A stretch of 64,000 nucleotides of DNA from Novosphingobium sp. (GTDB lineage: Bacteria > Pseudomonadota > Alphaproteobacteria > Sphingomonadales > Sphingomonadaceae). Where the stretch lies: the NCBI GenBank assembly GCA_017744735.1, contig JAGIAR010000004.1, positions 248,001 to 312,000 of the forward strand. The letters are read 5' to 3'. The position numbers and the translations under genes are program-made. Shown here one piece after another: positions 43,418 through 52,385 of this stretch; the first letter of the stretch is position 1; the number at the start of each line of letters is the position of its first letter. The notes under the pieces were generated by a model. That model was not told the origin of the DNA. It worked only from the letters and a program-made list of their open reading frames with translations, and made no database searches.

Positions 43418-45550
43418 TCACCAGATGTGGACGCGCTGCTCCGGCGGCAGATACAGCTTGTCGCCCGGCTGCACGTTGAACGCCTTGTACCACGCATCCG
43501 AATTGCGGACCTGGCCGTTGACGCGATACTCGGCCGGCGAGTGCGGATCGGTGAGCATCTGCTGGCGCAGGCGCTCCGGCCGGATCGTCTCACGCCACAC
43601 CTGTGCCCAGGCGAGGAAGAAGCGCTGATCGCCGGTCAGCCCGTCGATCACCTTGTCCTCCTTGCCGCCGAGCGCGATCTTGTAGGCGCGGTAGGCCAGG
43701 CTGAGGCCCGAGAGGTCGCCGATGTTCTCGCCCAGGGTCAGACGTCCCTGGATGCAGGTCTTGCCGTCGTCGAGCGGGCAGAACTTGTTGTACTGCGCGA
43801 CCAGCGCGTCGGCCTTGGCATCGAAGGCCTTGCGGTCGGCATCGGTCCACCAGTCGCGGAAGGTGCCGGTCGAATCGTATTTCGAGCCCTGGTCGTCGAA
43901 ACCATGGCCCATCTCGTGGCCGATCACGCCGCCGATCGCGCCGTAGTTGATCGCCATGTCCGCGTTGGGGCCGAAGAACGGCTGCTGCAGGATCGCGCCG
44001 GGGAACACGATCTCGTTGAACGAGGGGTTGTAATAGGCGTTTACCGTCTGCGGCAGCATGAACCATTCCATCCGGTCCACCGGCCCGCCGAGGCGCGAGA
44101 GATCCTTGTGCCACTGCCACTTCGCGGCCGCGACCTCGTTGGCGAGCGGATCGGTCGCGCTGATGTCCAGCCCCTGGTAGACCTCGAACTTGTCGGGATA
44201 GCCGATCTTCGGGAAGAAGCTCTTGAGCTTGGCTTCGGCCTGGCCCTTGGTCTCGGCGCTCATCCAGGTGTTTTCCTGAATGCTCTGGCCCAGCGCGGTT
44301 TCGAGATTGCCGACCAGCTGCTGCATCGCCGCCTTGCTCGACGCGGGGAAGTAGCGCTCGGCATAGGCCTTGCCGACCACTTCGCCGATCTCGCCCTGAA
44401 CCGTGTCGATCGCGCGCTTCCAGCGCGGGCGCTGTTCCTGCGCGCCGTTCAGGACCTTGCCGTAGAAGGCGAAATTCGCATCGTCGATCTCGCTCGGCAG
44501 CACGTCGGCATGGCCCGACAGGAACCGCACCGCCATGAACGCCTTGAGCGTCGGCAGCGGGGTTTCGGTCAGCAGCTTCATCATCGCCGGCAGGCCGCCG
44601 CCCATCTTGGCGACTTCGCTGGCCTCAAGCCCGCTCTTGGCGATGTCGTCGGCGCTCGGCGGAACCTGCGGCGCCAGGAAATACTCGACCTTGCCCAGGC
44701 CCTGCGCATCGAGCAGCGCCTGCAGCGGGAACTGCGGGGCGACGGCTTCGAGATCGCCGCGGGTCAGCTTGTGATAGACCAGGTCGGGGCTGCGCAGGGC
44801 GGTGCGCGGCCATTCGACCTCTGCAACCTTGTGCTCGAAATCGTAGACCGAGGCGGCGGCAGCCGCGGGATCTGCATAACCGGCCTTGCCGAGCATGAAG
44901 GCGAGGAAGTCCTTGTACTTGGCCTGGATCTCGCGATTCTTGTCGCTGTCCACCAGATACATGTCGCGATCGGGCAGGCCCATGCCGTCGAAGCCCATCG
45001 ACGGAATGTAGGCATTGGGATCCTTGTCATCCACGGTCACGCCGGCGCCCATGATCGCGGGAATGCCCGGCTCGGCGAACACCGCGACCAGCGCGTTCAG
45101 ATCCGGCGCACCGTAGATCTTGGCGAGATAGGGCTGGGCGGGCGCAAGGCCCTTGGCGTCGATCGCCTTGGTGTCGAGATACGAATTATACGCATCGACG
45201 ATCCGCTGCTCGCCCGAGCCGGCCGCGTGCTTGGTCTTCACCAGATCGTCGATCAGCGCCTGGACGTCGCTCTTCGACTTCTCGTCGAGATAGTTGAACG
45301 AGCCGTAGCGGGTATATTCGGGCGGGATCGGGTTGGCGGCGACCCACTTGCCATTGGCATAGGCGAAGAAGTCGTCGCCGGGCTTCACGGTCGGATCGAT
45401 CGACGCCGGATCGAAGCCCCAGGTGCCGAAATCCATCTTCGGGGCGCCGCTGGGCGCCGGGGCGGACTGGGCCGCATCCTCGGCGAAGGCGGGAACGGAA
45501 ATAGCGAGCACGGCCGCCGAAGCCCCGGCGAAAAGGATGGATCGGATCAT
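43418..45550 (-). CDS. Exported M13 family (neprilysin-like) metallopeptidase
   Basis: A 710-residue zinc endopeptidase with a signal peptide (MIRSILFAGASAAVLAISVPA). ATG 45550 is preferred to one at 45613 that would add 21 residues ahead of the signal. The zinc site HEMGH lies at 545-549 in VIGHEMGHGFDDQGSKYD, and the third ligand is in the ENIGDLSGLSLAYRAY block about 60 residues on. The substrate-binding NAYYNPSFNEIVFPGAIL precedes the zinc site, and the chain ends with the family's conserved tryptophan (VHIW). It cuts small peptides in the periplasm. Confidence 0.94.
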   Translation of the reverse strand: MIRSILFAGASAAVLAISVPAFAEDAAQSAPAPSGAPKMDFGTWGFDPASIDPTVKPGDDFFAYANGKWVAANPIPPEYTRYGSFNYLDEKSKSDVQALIDDLVKTKHAAGSGEQRIVDAYNSYLDTKAIDAKGLAPAQPYLAKIYGAPDLNALVAVFAEPGIPAIMGAGVTVDDKDPNAYIPSMGFDGMGLPDRDMYLVDSDKNREIQAKYKDFLAFMLGKAGYADPAAAAASVYDFEHKVAEVEWPRTALRSPDLVYHKLTRGDLEAVAPQFPLQALLDAQGLGKVEYFLAPQVPPSADDIAKSGLEASEVAKMGGGLPAMMKLLTETPLPTLKAFMAVRFLSGHADVLPSEIDDANFAFYGKVLNGAQEQRPRWKRAIDTVQGEIGEVVGKAYAERYFPASSKAAMQQLVGNLETALGQSIQENTWMSAETKGQAEAKLKSFFPKIGYPDKFEVYQGLDISATDPLANEVAAAKWQWHKDLSRLGGPVDRMEWFMLPQTVNAYYNPSFNEIVFPGAILQQPFFGPNADMAINYGAIGGVIGHEMGHGFDDQGSKYDSTGTFRDWWTDADRKAFDAKADALVAQYNKFCPLDDGKTCIQGRLTLGENIGDLSGLSLAYRAYKIALGGKEDKVIDGLTGDQRFFLAWAQVWRETIRPERLRQQMLTDPHSPAEYRVNGQVRNSDAWYKAFNVQPGDKLYLPPEQRVHIW

Positions 45551-45699
45551 GCGGAAAAGGACCTTCGTTTGGAACGGGCGTGCAGGGGGGCCCGCGAGAG
45601 GAAAACCGATCACGCTCTAGCGCGATGCCCTAGGTTTGCATTGTCGTTTGTCGGTTGCAATTGATACTTTGTCGAAAAGCCGCGCATCCCGCGAAAGTG

Positions 45700-47505
45700 T
45701 CACTTCGATGCCGCGAAAGCCTTGTCGTCGAACTGCAGCGAGGCGAGCCGGGCGTAGAGCCCGCCCATCTTCGTCAGTTCGGCATGGGTGCCCTGCTCGA
45801 CGATCTTGCCGCCGTCCATCACCACGATCCGGTCGGCCGCGCGCACCGTCGCGAGACGGTGGGCGATGACCAGCGTGGTCCGCTCGGCCATCAACCGGTC
45901 GAGCGCGTCCTGCACCAGCCGCTCGCTCTCGGCATCGAGCGCGCTGGTCGCCTCGTCGAGCAGCAGGATCGGCGCGTCGCGCAGCAGCGCGCGCGCGATC
46001 GCGACCCGCTGGCGCTGCCCGCCCGACAGCCGCGCGCCGCCTTCGCCGAGGAAGGTATCGAGCCCTTCGGGCAGCTTCTTCAGGAACTCGGCCGCATTGG
46101 CATGCTCGGCCGCCTCCCAAATCTGCTCGTCGCTCGCCTGCCAATTGCCGTAGCGCAGATTGTCGCGCGCATTGGCCGCGAACAGCGTCCCGTCCTGCGG
46201 CACGAAGGCCATCCGGCGGCGGATCTCGGCCGGGTCGGCGCTGGTCAGCGGGACGCCGTCGAGCCGGATGGTGCCGGCCTGCGGATCGTAGAACCGCTCG
46301 GCAAGCTGAAACAGGGTCGACTTGCCGGCACCCGACGGGCCGACGATCGCGACCGTCTCGCCCGGTTCGACCAGCAGCGAGAAATCCTCCACCGCGGCGA
46401 CGTCGAGCCGGGTCGGATAGCGAAAGGTGACGTTCTGGAATGCGAGGCTTCCGCGCGGCGGAACCGGCAGCTCGGTCGGGCGCGCGGGCGCCGCGATGCT
46501 GGGCTTTTCGTTGAGCAACTCATGCAGCCGGCTGGCGGCCCCGGCGCCGCGCAACAGGTCCGCGTAGACTTCGGACAGCGCCGCGAAAGCCCCCGAAACC
46601 ATCACCCCGACCACCACGATCGCCGCGATCGTACCGCCCGAGATCTTGCCCGAGGCGACGCTGAGCGCGCCGTCCCACATCAGCGCGGTGATCGCCCCGA
46701 ACACCAGTGTGATGAACAGCGCGGTGACCCCGGCACGTAGGAGGATGCGGCGCTTGGCGGTAGCGAAGGTCGCTTCCACGGCTTCGCCGAAGCGGGCGCT
46801 CTCGCGCTGCTCCTGGTTGAAACCCTGCACGATCTTCATCGCGCCGAGCACTTCGGCGACCCTTGCGCCGACTTCGGCTACCCGGTCCTGGCTGCTGCGG
46901 GCGATGTTCCGGATCCGGCGGCCCGAGGTGCGCATCACGATCGCGATGATGAACGCGCCGCCGACCAGCCAGGCCGATTGCACCGGCGCCAGCACGAACA
47001 GCAGCACGATCCCGCCGAGGCCGGTGATAAGGTTGCGCAGCGCGACCGAGACGGTGGTGCCGACTACCTGCTCGATGATCGCGGTATCGCTGGTCATGCG
47101 CGAGGAGATTTCCTTCGGCGAGTTTTCCTCGAAGAAGCCCGGTGAAAGCCGCAGGAGATTGTTCTGCACCCGCAGCCTCAAATCGGCCACGACCCGCTCG
47201 CCCAGCCAGCTGACGAAATAGAACCGCATCGCGCTGGCAAGGCCGAGCACCACCACGATCATCATCAGATAGAGGAACGAGTGGTTGATCACCGTGACGT
47301 CGGTCCTGGCGCCGAACGCCTTGTCGATGATCTGCTTGAAGCGATAGGGGATCGCAAGCGTCGCCGCCGAGCTGACCAGCAGCGCGATCAGCGCGAAGAT
47401 CACCTGGCGCGGATATTTGAGCGCCTCGGCCCAGATCATCTTGAGCGGGCCGAGGGTCTTGGCGGGCTTGCCGTCGGGCGGCGGAGCTAGAGGAGCGCGA
47501 GCCAT
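45700..47505 (-). CDS. ABC exporter, fused permease and ATPase
   Basis: The 601-residue half-transporter works as a dimer. ATG 47505 gives MARAPLAPPPDG; an upstream ATG at 47622 would extend into the divergent promoter. Six membrane segments lie within about residues 40-320. The ATPase domain has Walker A GPSGAGKST near residue 400, the Q loop AFVPQDGTLF, the signature LSGGQRQRVAIARALL and Walker B ILLLDEATSALD, then the switch IAHRLATV. It resembles the MsbA/LPS- or drug-export branch; the cargo is unknown. Confidence 0.92.
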   Translation of the reverse strand: MARAPLAPPPDGKPAKTLGPLKMIWAEALKYPRQVIFALIALLVSSAATLAIPYRFKQIIDKAFGARTDVTVINHSFLYLMMIVVVLGLASAMRFYFVSWLGERVVADLRLRVQNNLLRLSPGFFEENSPKEISSRMTSDTAIIEQVVGTTVSVALRNLITGLGGIVLLFVLAPVQSAWLVGGAFIIAIVMRTSGRRIRNIARSSQDRVAEVGARVAEVLGAMKIVQGFNQEQRESARFGEAVEATFATAKRRILLRAGVTALFITLVFGAITALMWDGALSVASGKISGGTIAAIVVVGVMVSGAFAALSEVYADLLRGAGAASRLHELLNEKPSIAAPARPTELPVPPRGSLAFQNVTFRYPTRLDVAAVEDFSLLVEPGETVAIVGPSGAGKSTLFQLAERFYDPQAGTIRLDGVPLTSADPAEIRRRMAFVPQDGTLFAANARDNLRYGNWQASDEQIWEAAEHANAAEFLKKLPEGLDTFLGEGGARLSGGQRQRVAIARALLRDAPILLLDEATSALDAESERLVQDALDRLMAERTTLVIAHRLATVRAADRIVVMDGGKIVEQGTHAELTKMGGLYARLASLQFDDKAFAASK

Positions 47506-47586
47506 CGCGCGCGCCTCTAGCCCAAAGAACCCGGCGATTGAAGCGCGAAACCGCGCGATTGCGCCTATCGCACGCCCGAATGCGCT

Positions 47587-47605
47587 TTGCTGCATTGCAC
47601 AATGC
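47587..47605 (+). promoter_or_regulatory. Operator-like dyad before the PHA depolymerase gene
   Basis: TTGCTGCATTGCACAA (47587-47602) contains TGCA twice around one T, and overlaps the perfect inverted repeat GCATTG-CA-CAATGC (47592-47605). TGC/GCA-rich dyads of this sort are bound by PhaR-type regulators of polyhydroxyalkanoate genes in other alphaproteobacteria, so a PhaR site is a reasonable inference. It lies about 55 bases before the phaZ start. Confidence 0.4.
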
Positions 47606-47657
47606 CACTGAAAGCGCCACATTGGCCGTGGGGACTCGCGGCACAGGAACCGGAAAC

Positions 47658-48911
47658 TTGCTCTACAACGCCTATGAAGTTCAGCGCGCGATGCTTTCGG
47701 GCGCGAGTTCCATCGCCTCGGTCTGGGCCGAATATCTGAACAATCCCGCCAACCCCTGGGGCTACCTCGGCTTTTCGCCCATCATGGCCTCGGCGCTGGA
47801 GGTCTTCGCCCATGCCTACGCTCCGCGCGGCAAGCCGGGGTGGGACATCACCGAGGCGCTGGTCGACGGGGTCGAATATCCGGTCGTCGAGGCGACCGTG
47901 CTGTTCAAGCCGTTCTGCGAACTGAAGCATTTCCGCCGCGAAGGCCTGCCCGAAGATGCACCGCGGCTGCTGATCGTTGCGCCCATGAGCGGCCATTACG
48001 CAACGCTGCTGCGCGGCACGGTGGCGCGGATGGTCGAGAACCAGGACGTCTACGTCACCGACTGGGCCGACGCGAAGATGGTCCCGCTCGACAAGGGCCG
48101 GTTCGATCTCGACGACTATATCGATTACGTAATCGAGTTCCTCGAGCACCTCGGCCCCAACACCCATGTGGTGGCGGTGTGCCAGCCCTCGGTCCCGGCC
48201 TATGCCGCGACCGCAATCATGGGCGCGGAGGACAATCCCTGCCGCCCGGCGAGCCTGACGATGATGGGCGGCCCGATCGACACGCGCGAGGCACCGACCA
48301 GCGTCAACGATGTCGCGACCGAGCGCCCGCTGAGCTGGTTCCGCAACAATGTGATCGCCACCGTTCCGCTCGCCTATCCGGGCGCCGGGCGGCAGGTCTA
48401 TCCGGGTTTCCTGCAGCTTTCCGGGTTCATCGCGATGAACCTCGGCAGCCATCTGATGAGCCACTATCAGTACTTCCAGCAGATGATCGAAGGCGACGAC
48501 GACGGCGCGGCCGCGCACAAGGCGTTCTACGACGAATACCTCTCGGTCTGCGACCTGACCGCCGAATTCTACATCCAGACGGTGGAGCATGTGTTCAAGG
48601 AGCACTCACTCCCGAACGGCACCTTCGAACACCGCGGCAAGGTGATCGATCTCAAGGGGATCAAGGACACGGCGTTGCTGGCGATCGAGGGCGAGCGGGA
48701 CGACATCTCGGGCATCGGCCAGACCAAGGCCGCGCTTAAGCTCGCAACCGGACTGCCGGAAGTGAAGAAGCAATACCACCTTGCCAAGGACGCCGGGCAC
48801 TACGGGATCTTCAACGGCAGCAAGTGGCGCAACCGGATCGCCCCGGTGGTCGAGGCGTGGATGCGCGCCAACCCGGGCGTCGGGACCGCCAAGCTGAAGG
48901 TGGTGGCGTAA
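47658..48911 (+). CDS. phaZ: Intracellular polyhydroxyalkanoate depolymerase
   Basis: PhaZ breaks down stored polyhydroxyalkanoate granules. The TTG at 47658 gives the family start LLYNAYEVQRAML, as in homologues that begin MLYNAYE, and AGGAACCGGAA lies ahead of it; the 417-residue length then fits. The catalytic cysteine is in VVAVCQPSVPAYAA near residue 175, with LTMMGGPIDTREAPTSVN and the C-terminal DAGHYGIFNGSKW that carries the histidine. It has no signal peptide. It is divergent from the ABC exporter gene. Confidence 0.92.
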   Translation: MLYNAYEVQRAMLSGASSIASVWAEYLNNPANPWGYLGFSPIMASALEVFAHAYAPRGKPGWDITEALVDGVEYPVVEATVLFKPFCELKHFRREGLPEDAPRLLIVAPMSGHYATLLRGTVARMVENQDVYVTDWADAKMVPLDKGRFDLDDYIDYVIEFLEHLGPNTHVVAVCQPSVPAYAATAIMGAEDNPCRPASLTMMGGPIDTREAPTSVNDVATERPLSWFRNNVIATVPLAYPGAGRQVYPGFLQLSGFIAMNLGSHLMSHYQYFQQMIEGDDDGAAAHKAFYDEYLSVCDLTAEFYIQTVEHVFKEHSLPNGTFEHRGKVIDLKGIKDTALLAIEGERDDISGIGQTKAALKLATGLPEVKKQYHLAKDAGHYGIFNGSKWRNRIAPVVEAWMRANPGVGTAKLKVVA

Positions 48912-48924
48912 ACCCACCCCCTAC

Positions 48925-48946
48925 CCCCTCCCGCAAGCGGGAGGGG
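48925..48946. repeat. REP-like perfect hairpin
   Basis: CCCCTCCCGC (48925-48934) and GCGGGAGGGG (48937-48946) are perfect complements around AA. Together with flanking CCCACCCCC and GGGGTGGG this is the common dispersed hairpin repeat of alphaproteobacterial intergenic regions. It lies between convergent genes and may end both transcripts. Confidence 0.65.
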
Positions 48947-49002
48947 AATGAGACTTACGCAGCCGAAGGCGGAGTTAGTCGCAACGGGGTGGGCCGAAGC
49001 GC

Positions 49003-50178
49003 CTAGAAAACCTCGAACAGTGCCGCCGCGCCCTGGCCGCCGCCGATGCACATCGTCACCACGACGTATTTCGCCCCGCGGCGCTTGCCTTCGATCAGCG
49101 CATGGCCGGTGCAGCGGGAGCCGGTCATCCCGTAAGGGTGGCCGATCGCGATCGAGCCGCCGTTGACGTTGAGCAGATCGTTCGGAATGCCGAGCTTGTC
49201 GCGGCAATAGAGCACCTGCACCGCGAAGGCCTCGTTCAGCTCCCACAGGCCGATGTCGTCCATCCTGATCCCGGTGCGCTCGAGCAGCTTCGGAATCGCG
49301 AAGACCGGGCCAATACCCATCTCGTCCGGCTCGGTGCCGGCCACCGCCATCGCGACGTAGCGGCCCAGCGGCTGGAGCCCGCGCTGCTCGGCGCGCTTCG
49401 CCTCCATCAGGATGCAGGCCGAGGAGCCGTCCGAGAGCTGGCTGGCGTTCCCCGCGGTCACCACCCCGCCCGGCACCACCGGGTTGAGCGCAGCGAGCGC
49501 CTCGAGCGTCGTCTCGGGGCGGTTGCCCTCGTCCTTGCTGACGGTCACTTCGTGCCGGCTGGTCTCGCCGGTTTCCTTGTTCAGCACCGACATCTGGGTG
49601 GTGACCGGGACGATTTCGTCGTCGAACTTGCCCGCCGCCTGCGCCGCGGCGACCCGCTGCTGCGATTGCAGCGCGTATTCGTCCTGGCGCTCGCGCCCGA
49701 TCCCGTAGCGGCTCGCAACCACTTCGGCGGTCTGCAGCATCGGCATATAGGTCGCGGCGTGCATCGCGATCAGTTCGCGGTCGAACTCTATCCTGAAATC
49801 CTTGGTCTGGACGAGGCTGATCGATTCCTGGCCGCCCGCGGCGACCACGTCCATCCCGTCGACGATGACCTGCTTGGCCGCGGTCGCGATACCCATCAGG
49901 CCCGAGCCGCATTGGCGATCGACCGTCATCCCCGGCACCGTCACCGGCAGGCCCGAACGCAGCGCAACGAGCCGCGCGATATTGGGGTTCTGCGTGCCCT
50001 GCGGCAAGGCGCAGCCCCACACCAGATCCTCGACCTCGGCTCCGTCAACGCCGGCGCGTTCGAGCGCGGGCTTCAGCGAATAGGCGCCGAGCGTGGCCCC
50101 CGGGGTCGCATTGAACCCGCCCTTGTAGGCCCGGCCGATACCGGTGCGGGCGGTCGAAACGATCACTGCATCGCGCAT
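49003..50178 (-). CDS. Acetyl-CoA C-acyltransferase (thiolase)
   Basis: The 391-residue enzyme cleaves 3-ketoacyl-CoA or condenses acyl-CoA units. The nucleophile C90 is in [30 protein letters not shown], the [13 protein letters not shown] block, [16 protein letters not shown] and the second active cysteine in [16 protein letters not shown] follow. ATG 50178 has AGGAG 7 bases upstream. It is downstream of a MaoC-type dehydratase gene on the same strand, consistent with beta-oxidation, and it converges on phaZ. Confidence 0.95.
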   Translation of the reverse strand: MRDAVIVSTARTGIGRAYKGGFNATPGATLGAYSLKPALERAGVDGAEVEDLVWGCALPQGTQNPNIARLVALRSGLPVTVPGMTVDRQCGSGLMGIATAAKQVIVDGMDVVAAGGQESISLVQTKDFRIEFDRELIAMHAATYMPMLQTAEVVASRYGIGRERQDEYALQSQQRVAAAQAAGKFDDEIVPVTTQMSVLNKETGETSRHEVTVSKDEGNRPETTLEALAALNPVVPGGVVTAGNASQLSDGSSACILMEAKRAEQRGLQPLGRYVAMAVAGTEPDEMGIGPVFAIPKLLERTGIRMDDIGLWELNEAFAVQVLYCRDKLGIPNDLLNVNGGSIAIGHPYGMTGSRCTGHALIEGKRRGAKYVVVTMCIGGGQGAAALFEVF

Positions 50179-50201
50179 TGTGCGCTCCTCTCGAATGCCG
50201 C

Positions 50202-50651
50202 TCAGAAGAACAGCAGGTTGATCCATTCGGCGACGTAGCCGGGCTTGGCCTCGCCCTCGATCTCCAGCGTGATCTCCACCGTCTGCTCCCACTGGCCGGG
50301 GCGCTTCTCGGCCATGCCGATCAGCTTGAAATGGCCGCGCACCCGCTTGCCCGAACGCACCGGCTGAAGGAAGCGCACGCGGTTGCCCCCGTAGTTGAGC
50401 GCCATCTTGATCCCTTCGGGGCGCTGGATGTCGCTCTTGTCGATCAGTACCGGGATCAGTGACAGGGTGAGGAAGCCATGCGCGATCGTGCCGCCAAACG
50501 GGGTCATCGCCGCCATCGCCGGGTTCACGTGGATGAACTGGTGATCGCCGGTCGCGTCGGCGAACTTGTCGATCATCGCCTGGTCGACCAGCAGCCATTC
50601 GGATGTGCCGATGGTCTCGCCGACTTTCGCCTGCATTTCCTGCGGGGTCAT
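50202..50651 (-). CDS. MaoC family (R)-hydratase/dehydratase
   Basis: A single-hotdog acyl-CoA hydratase of 149 residues. The hydratase motif [18 protein letters not shown] contains the catalytic aspartate and histidine, and [16 protein letters not shown] follows. [19 protein letters not shown] is typical of the group related to PhaJ and NodN. ATG 50651 has GGAG 6 bases upstream; the earlier ATG 50663 has no site. It lies 23 bases before the thiolase gene and is likely co-transcribed, linking fatty acid degradation with PHA metabolism. Confidence 0.9.
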   Translation of the reverse strand: MTPQEMQAKVGETIGTSEWLLVDQAMIDKFADATGDHQFIHVNPAMAAMTPFGGTIAHGFLTLSLIPVLIDKSDIQRPEGIKMALNYGGNRVRFLQPVRSGKRVRGHFKLIGMAEKRPGQWEQTVEITLEIEGEAKPGYVAEWINLLFF

Positions 50652-50702
50652 GCGCCTCTCCATTTATCGCAATCTGGCGCGATAAATGGCCGATTCAAGA
50701 AC

Positions 50703-52130
50703 CTAGCGCAACGCGCCTGCCTTTGCCGTTACGGCATTGCCATGTTGGGGTTCGGCGCCGGGCCGGATACGCCGGCGGGCCTTGGCCCTGGCCGGCGAAT
50801 CGATCCGGTTGAGATAGGTCCACAGCCCGCACTGAAGCCCGATCAGCATCAGCACGAAGGGCTGGAACGCGATCCCGACGAACAGCGCGCCGACGAGATA
50901 GATCAGTTGCGCCTGCTGCAGCGCGTCCGCCAGCGGGCCCTTCCAGGCATCCTCGGGCCGCGACACGCCCGCTCGCTTGTCGGTCTTGGCCCGCTTGATG
51001 TAGCGGCGGCGCAGTTTCTCCATCTGCCACAGGCCGGTCACGTGCAGCAGCAGCCACAGCGCGAAGCCCGCATAGCCCTGTTCGCCGAGCATCTCGAAAT
51101 AGGCCGAGTGATAGGCGCGGGCCTTGTCGGTCACGTTCTGGATCTGGGTTTCGGTGATACCGCCGCCCATGTCGACGGTGACCGGCTTGTTGTAGGTGAA
51201 GCTGTTCTGGAGATAGGCGTTGAACCCGCCGCCGAACGGATGATCCTTCACATAGTGCAGGGTCCATTGCCACACCGCGACCCGGGTCGACGCGGATTCG
51301 TCGGAATCGTGCGTCTCGATCGTACCCATGCGGGCGGTGAAGCTCGACGGCAGGAACGGGATCGCCGCGAACAGCGCGAACGCCCCGAGCGCGATATAGA
51401 GCCCGCGGCGCTTGACCGTGCGCAGCAGCAGCACACCGAGCAGGCCGATGCAGATCAGCCCGGTGCGCGCCTCGGTCCCTACCGGGATAAGCAGGCAAGC
51501 GAAGATCAGCGCTGCGGCGAACAGCCGCACGCGCCAGTCGGGCGGAAACACCGTGCCGAAGCGCGCCAGCCACACGATCAGCGGTATGATCGCAATCGCG
51601 ATGCAGGAGATGGTCGAGCTTTCGTACAGTCCCGTGTTGTCGTTGACGAAGAAGTACAGCACGCCATATCCGCCGCCGCCCGCCGCGGTCTTGATCCCGC
51701 CCGAGATGATGATCGCCGCGGCCGACAGCGTCATCGCCAGCGCCGCTGCCTCGATCCTCAACCGCGTGCGCAGAGTCAGCGGCAGAAAGATCGCGAACAC
51801 CAGCGCCTTCCACACCCAGTCCCATTTCTCGAGCGCTTCCTGCGGGAAATCGGCCTTGAGCGTGGTCATCGCGCAATAGGCTAGCAGCACCAGCATCAGC
51901 CCCTGACGAAAGGTGAAGCGGCTGCCCTGTTTGCTGTCGGCGAGCGCCCAGCCGGCGAAGGCCGCGATGAAGGCGATCAGCGAGACCGGCAGGATTCTCA
52001 TCAGCGTCCAGCCGATCTTCTGCGGCGCAACGATATCGATGTAGAGATAGGCGAGCACCCAGATGAACGGCCGCCGCAGCCCGAGCACGAGCAATCCCAT
52101 CACGAACAGGAACAGGAAGGCGTCAAGCAT
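50703..52130 (-). CDS. Putative O-glycosylation ligase/polymerase, exosortase-A-associated
   Basis: The 475-residue membrane protein has about 11-12 hydrophobic segments and the N-terminal block GLRRPFIWVLAYLYIDIVAPQKIGW that marks the exosortase-A-associated O-ligase family (DUF5935 followed by a Wzy_C domain). The Wzy_C loop contains AVWQWTLHYVKDHPFGGGFNAY, and HSAYFEMLGEQGYAGFALW follows. Family members polymerise or transfer exopolysaccharide units on a lipid carrier. ATG 52130 matches the family start and overlaps the small upstream gene by 8 bases. The exosortase itself is not in the window. Confidence 0.88.
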   Translation of the reverse strand: MLDAFLFLFVMGLLVLGLRRPFIWVLAYLYIDIVAPQKIGWTLMRILPVSLIAFIAAFAGWALADSKQGSRFTFRQGLMLVLLAYCAMTTLKADFPQEALEKWDWVWKALVFAIFLPLTLRTRLRIEAAALAMTLSAAAIIISGGIKTAAGGGGYGVLYFFVNDNTGLYESSTISCIAIAIIPLIVWLARFGTVFPPDWRVRLFAAALIFACLLIPVGTEARTGLICIGLLGVLLLRTVKRRGLYIALGAFALFAAIPFLPSSFTARMGTIETHDSDESASTRVAVWQWTLHYVKDHPFGGGFNAYLQNSFTYNKPVTVDMGGGITETQIQNVTDKARAYHSAYFEMLGEQGYAGFALWLLLHVTGLWQMEKLRRRYIKRAKTDKRAGVSRPEDAWKGPLADALQQAQLIYLVGALFVGIAFQPFVLMLIGLQCGLWTYLNRIDSPARAKARRRIRPGAEPQHGNAVTAKAGALR

Positions 52131-52320
52131 CCCCAAATCCTTGTTCGGCGCTTGCCTCCGCATCCGCGGGCGCCCGATTGCGCAGCCACGGCTTGCCTAT
52201 TCCTTTCCGCCCGGCCGTTGGACCGGCATCGTCGCTGTCGAGATCGGCGCGCGACAGCAGCCGCAAGGCGGCAAGCGCCAGCAGGCCATGAGTCAGGCCG
52301 ATCGCGAAATAGTCGATCAT
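52123..52320 (-). CDS. Small membrane-anchored protein upstream of the O-ligase
   Basis: The 65-residue product MIDYFAIGLTHGLLALAALRLLSRADLD has one membrane segment and a charged, probably disordered tail. Similar short proteins accompany the O-ligase in exosortase-A gene clusters, so it is probably real; the overlap with the ligase start supports co-translation. Its role is not known. Confidence 0.6.
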   Translation of the reverse strand: MIDYFAIGLTHGLLALAALRLLSRADLDSDDAGPTAGRKGIGKPWLRNRAPADAEASAEQGFGDA

Positions 52321-52385
52321 CCCGCCGCCCTAGCGCCGCGGGGTTGACGCGCCGTTAAGCTAACCCTGCCTAGAGACTCGCCGCG

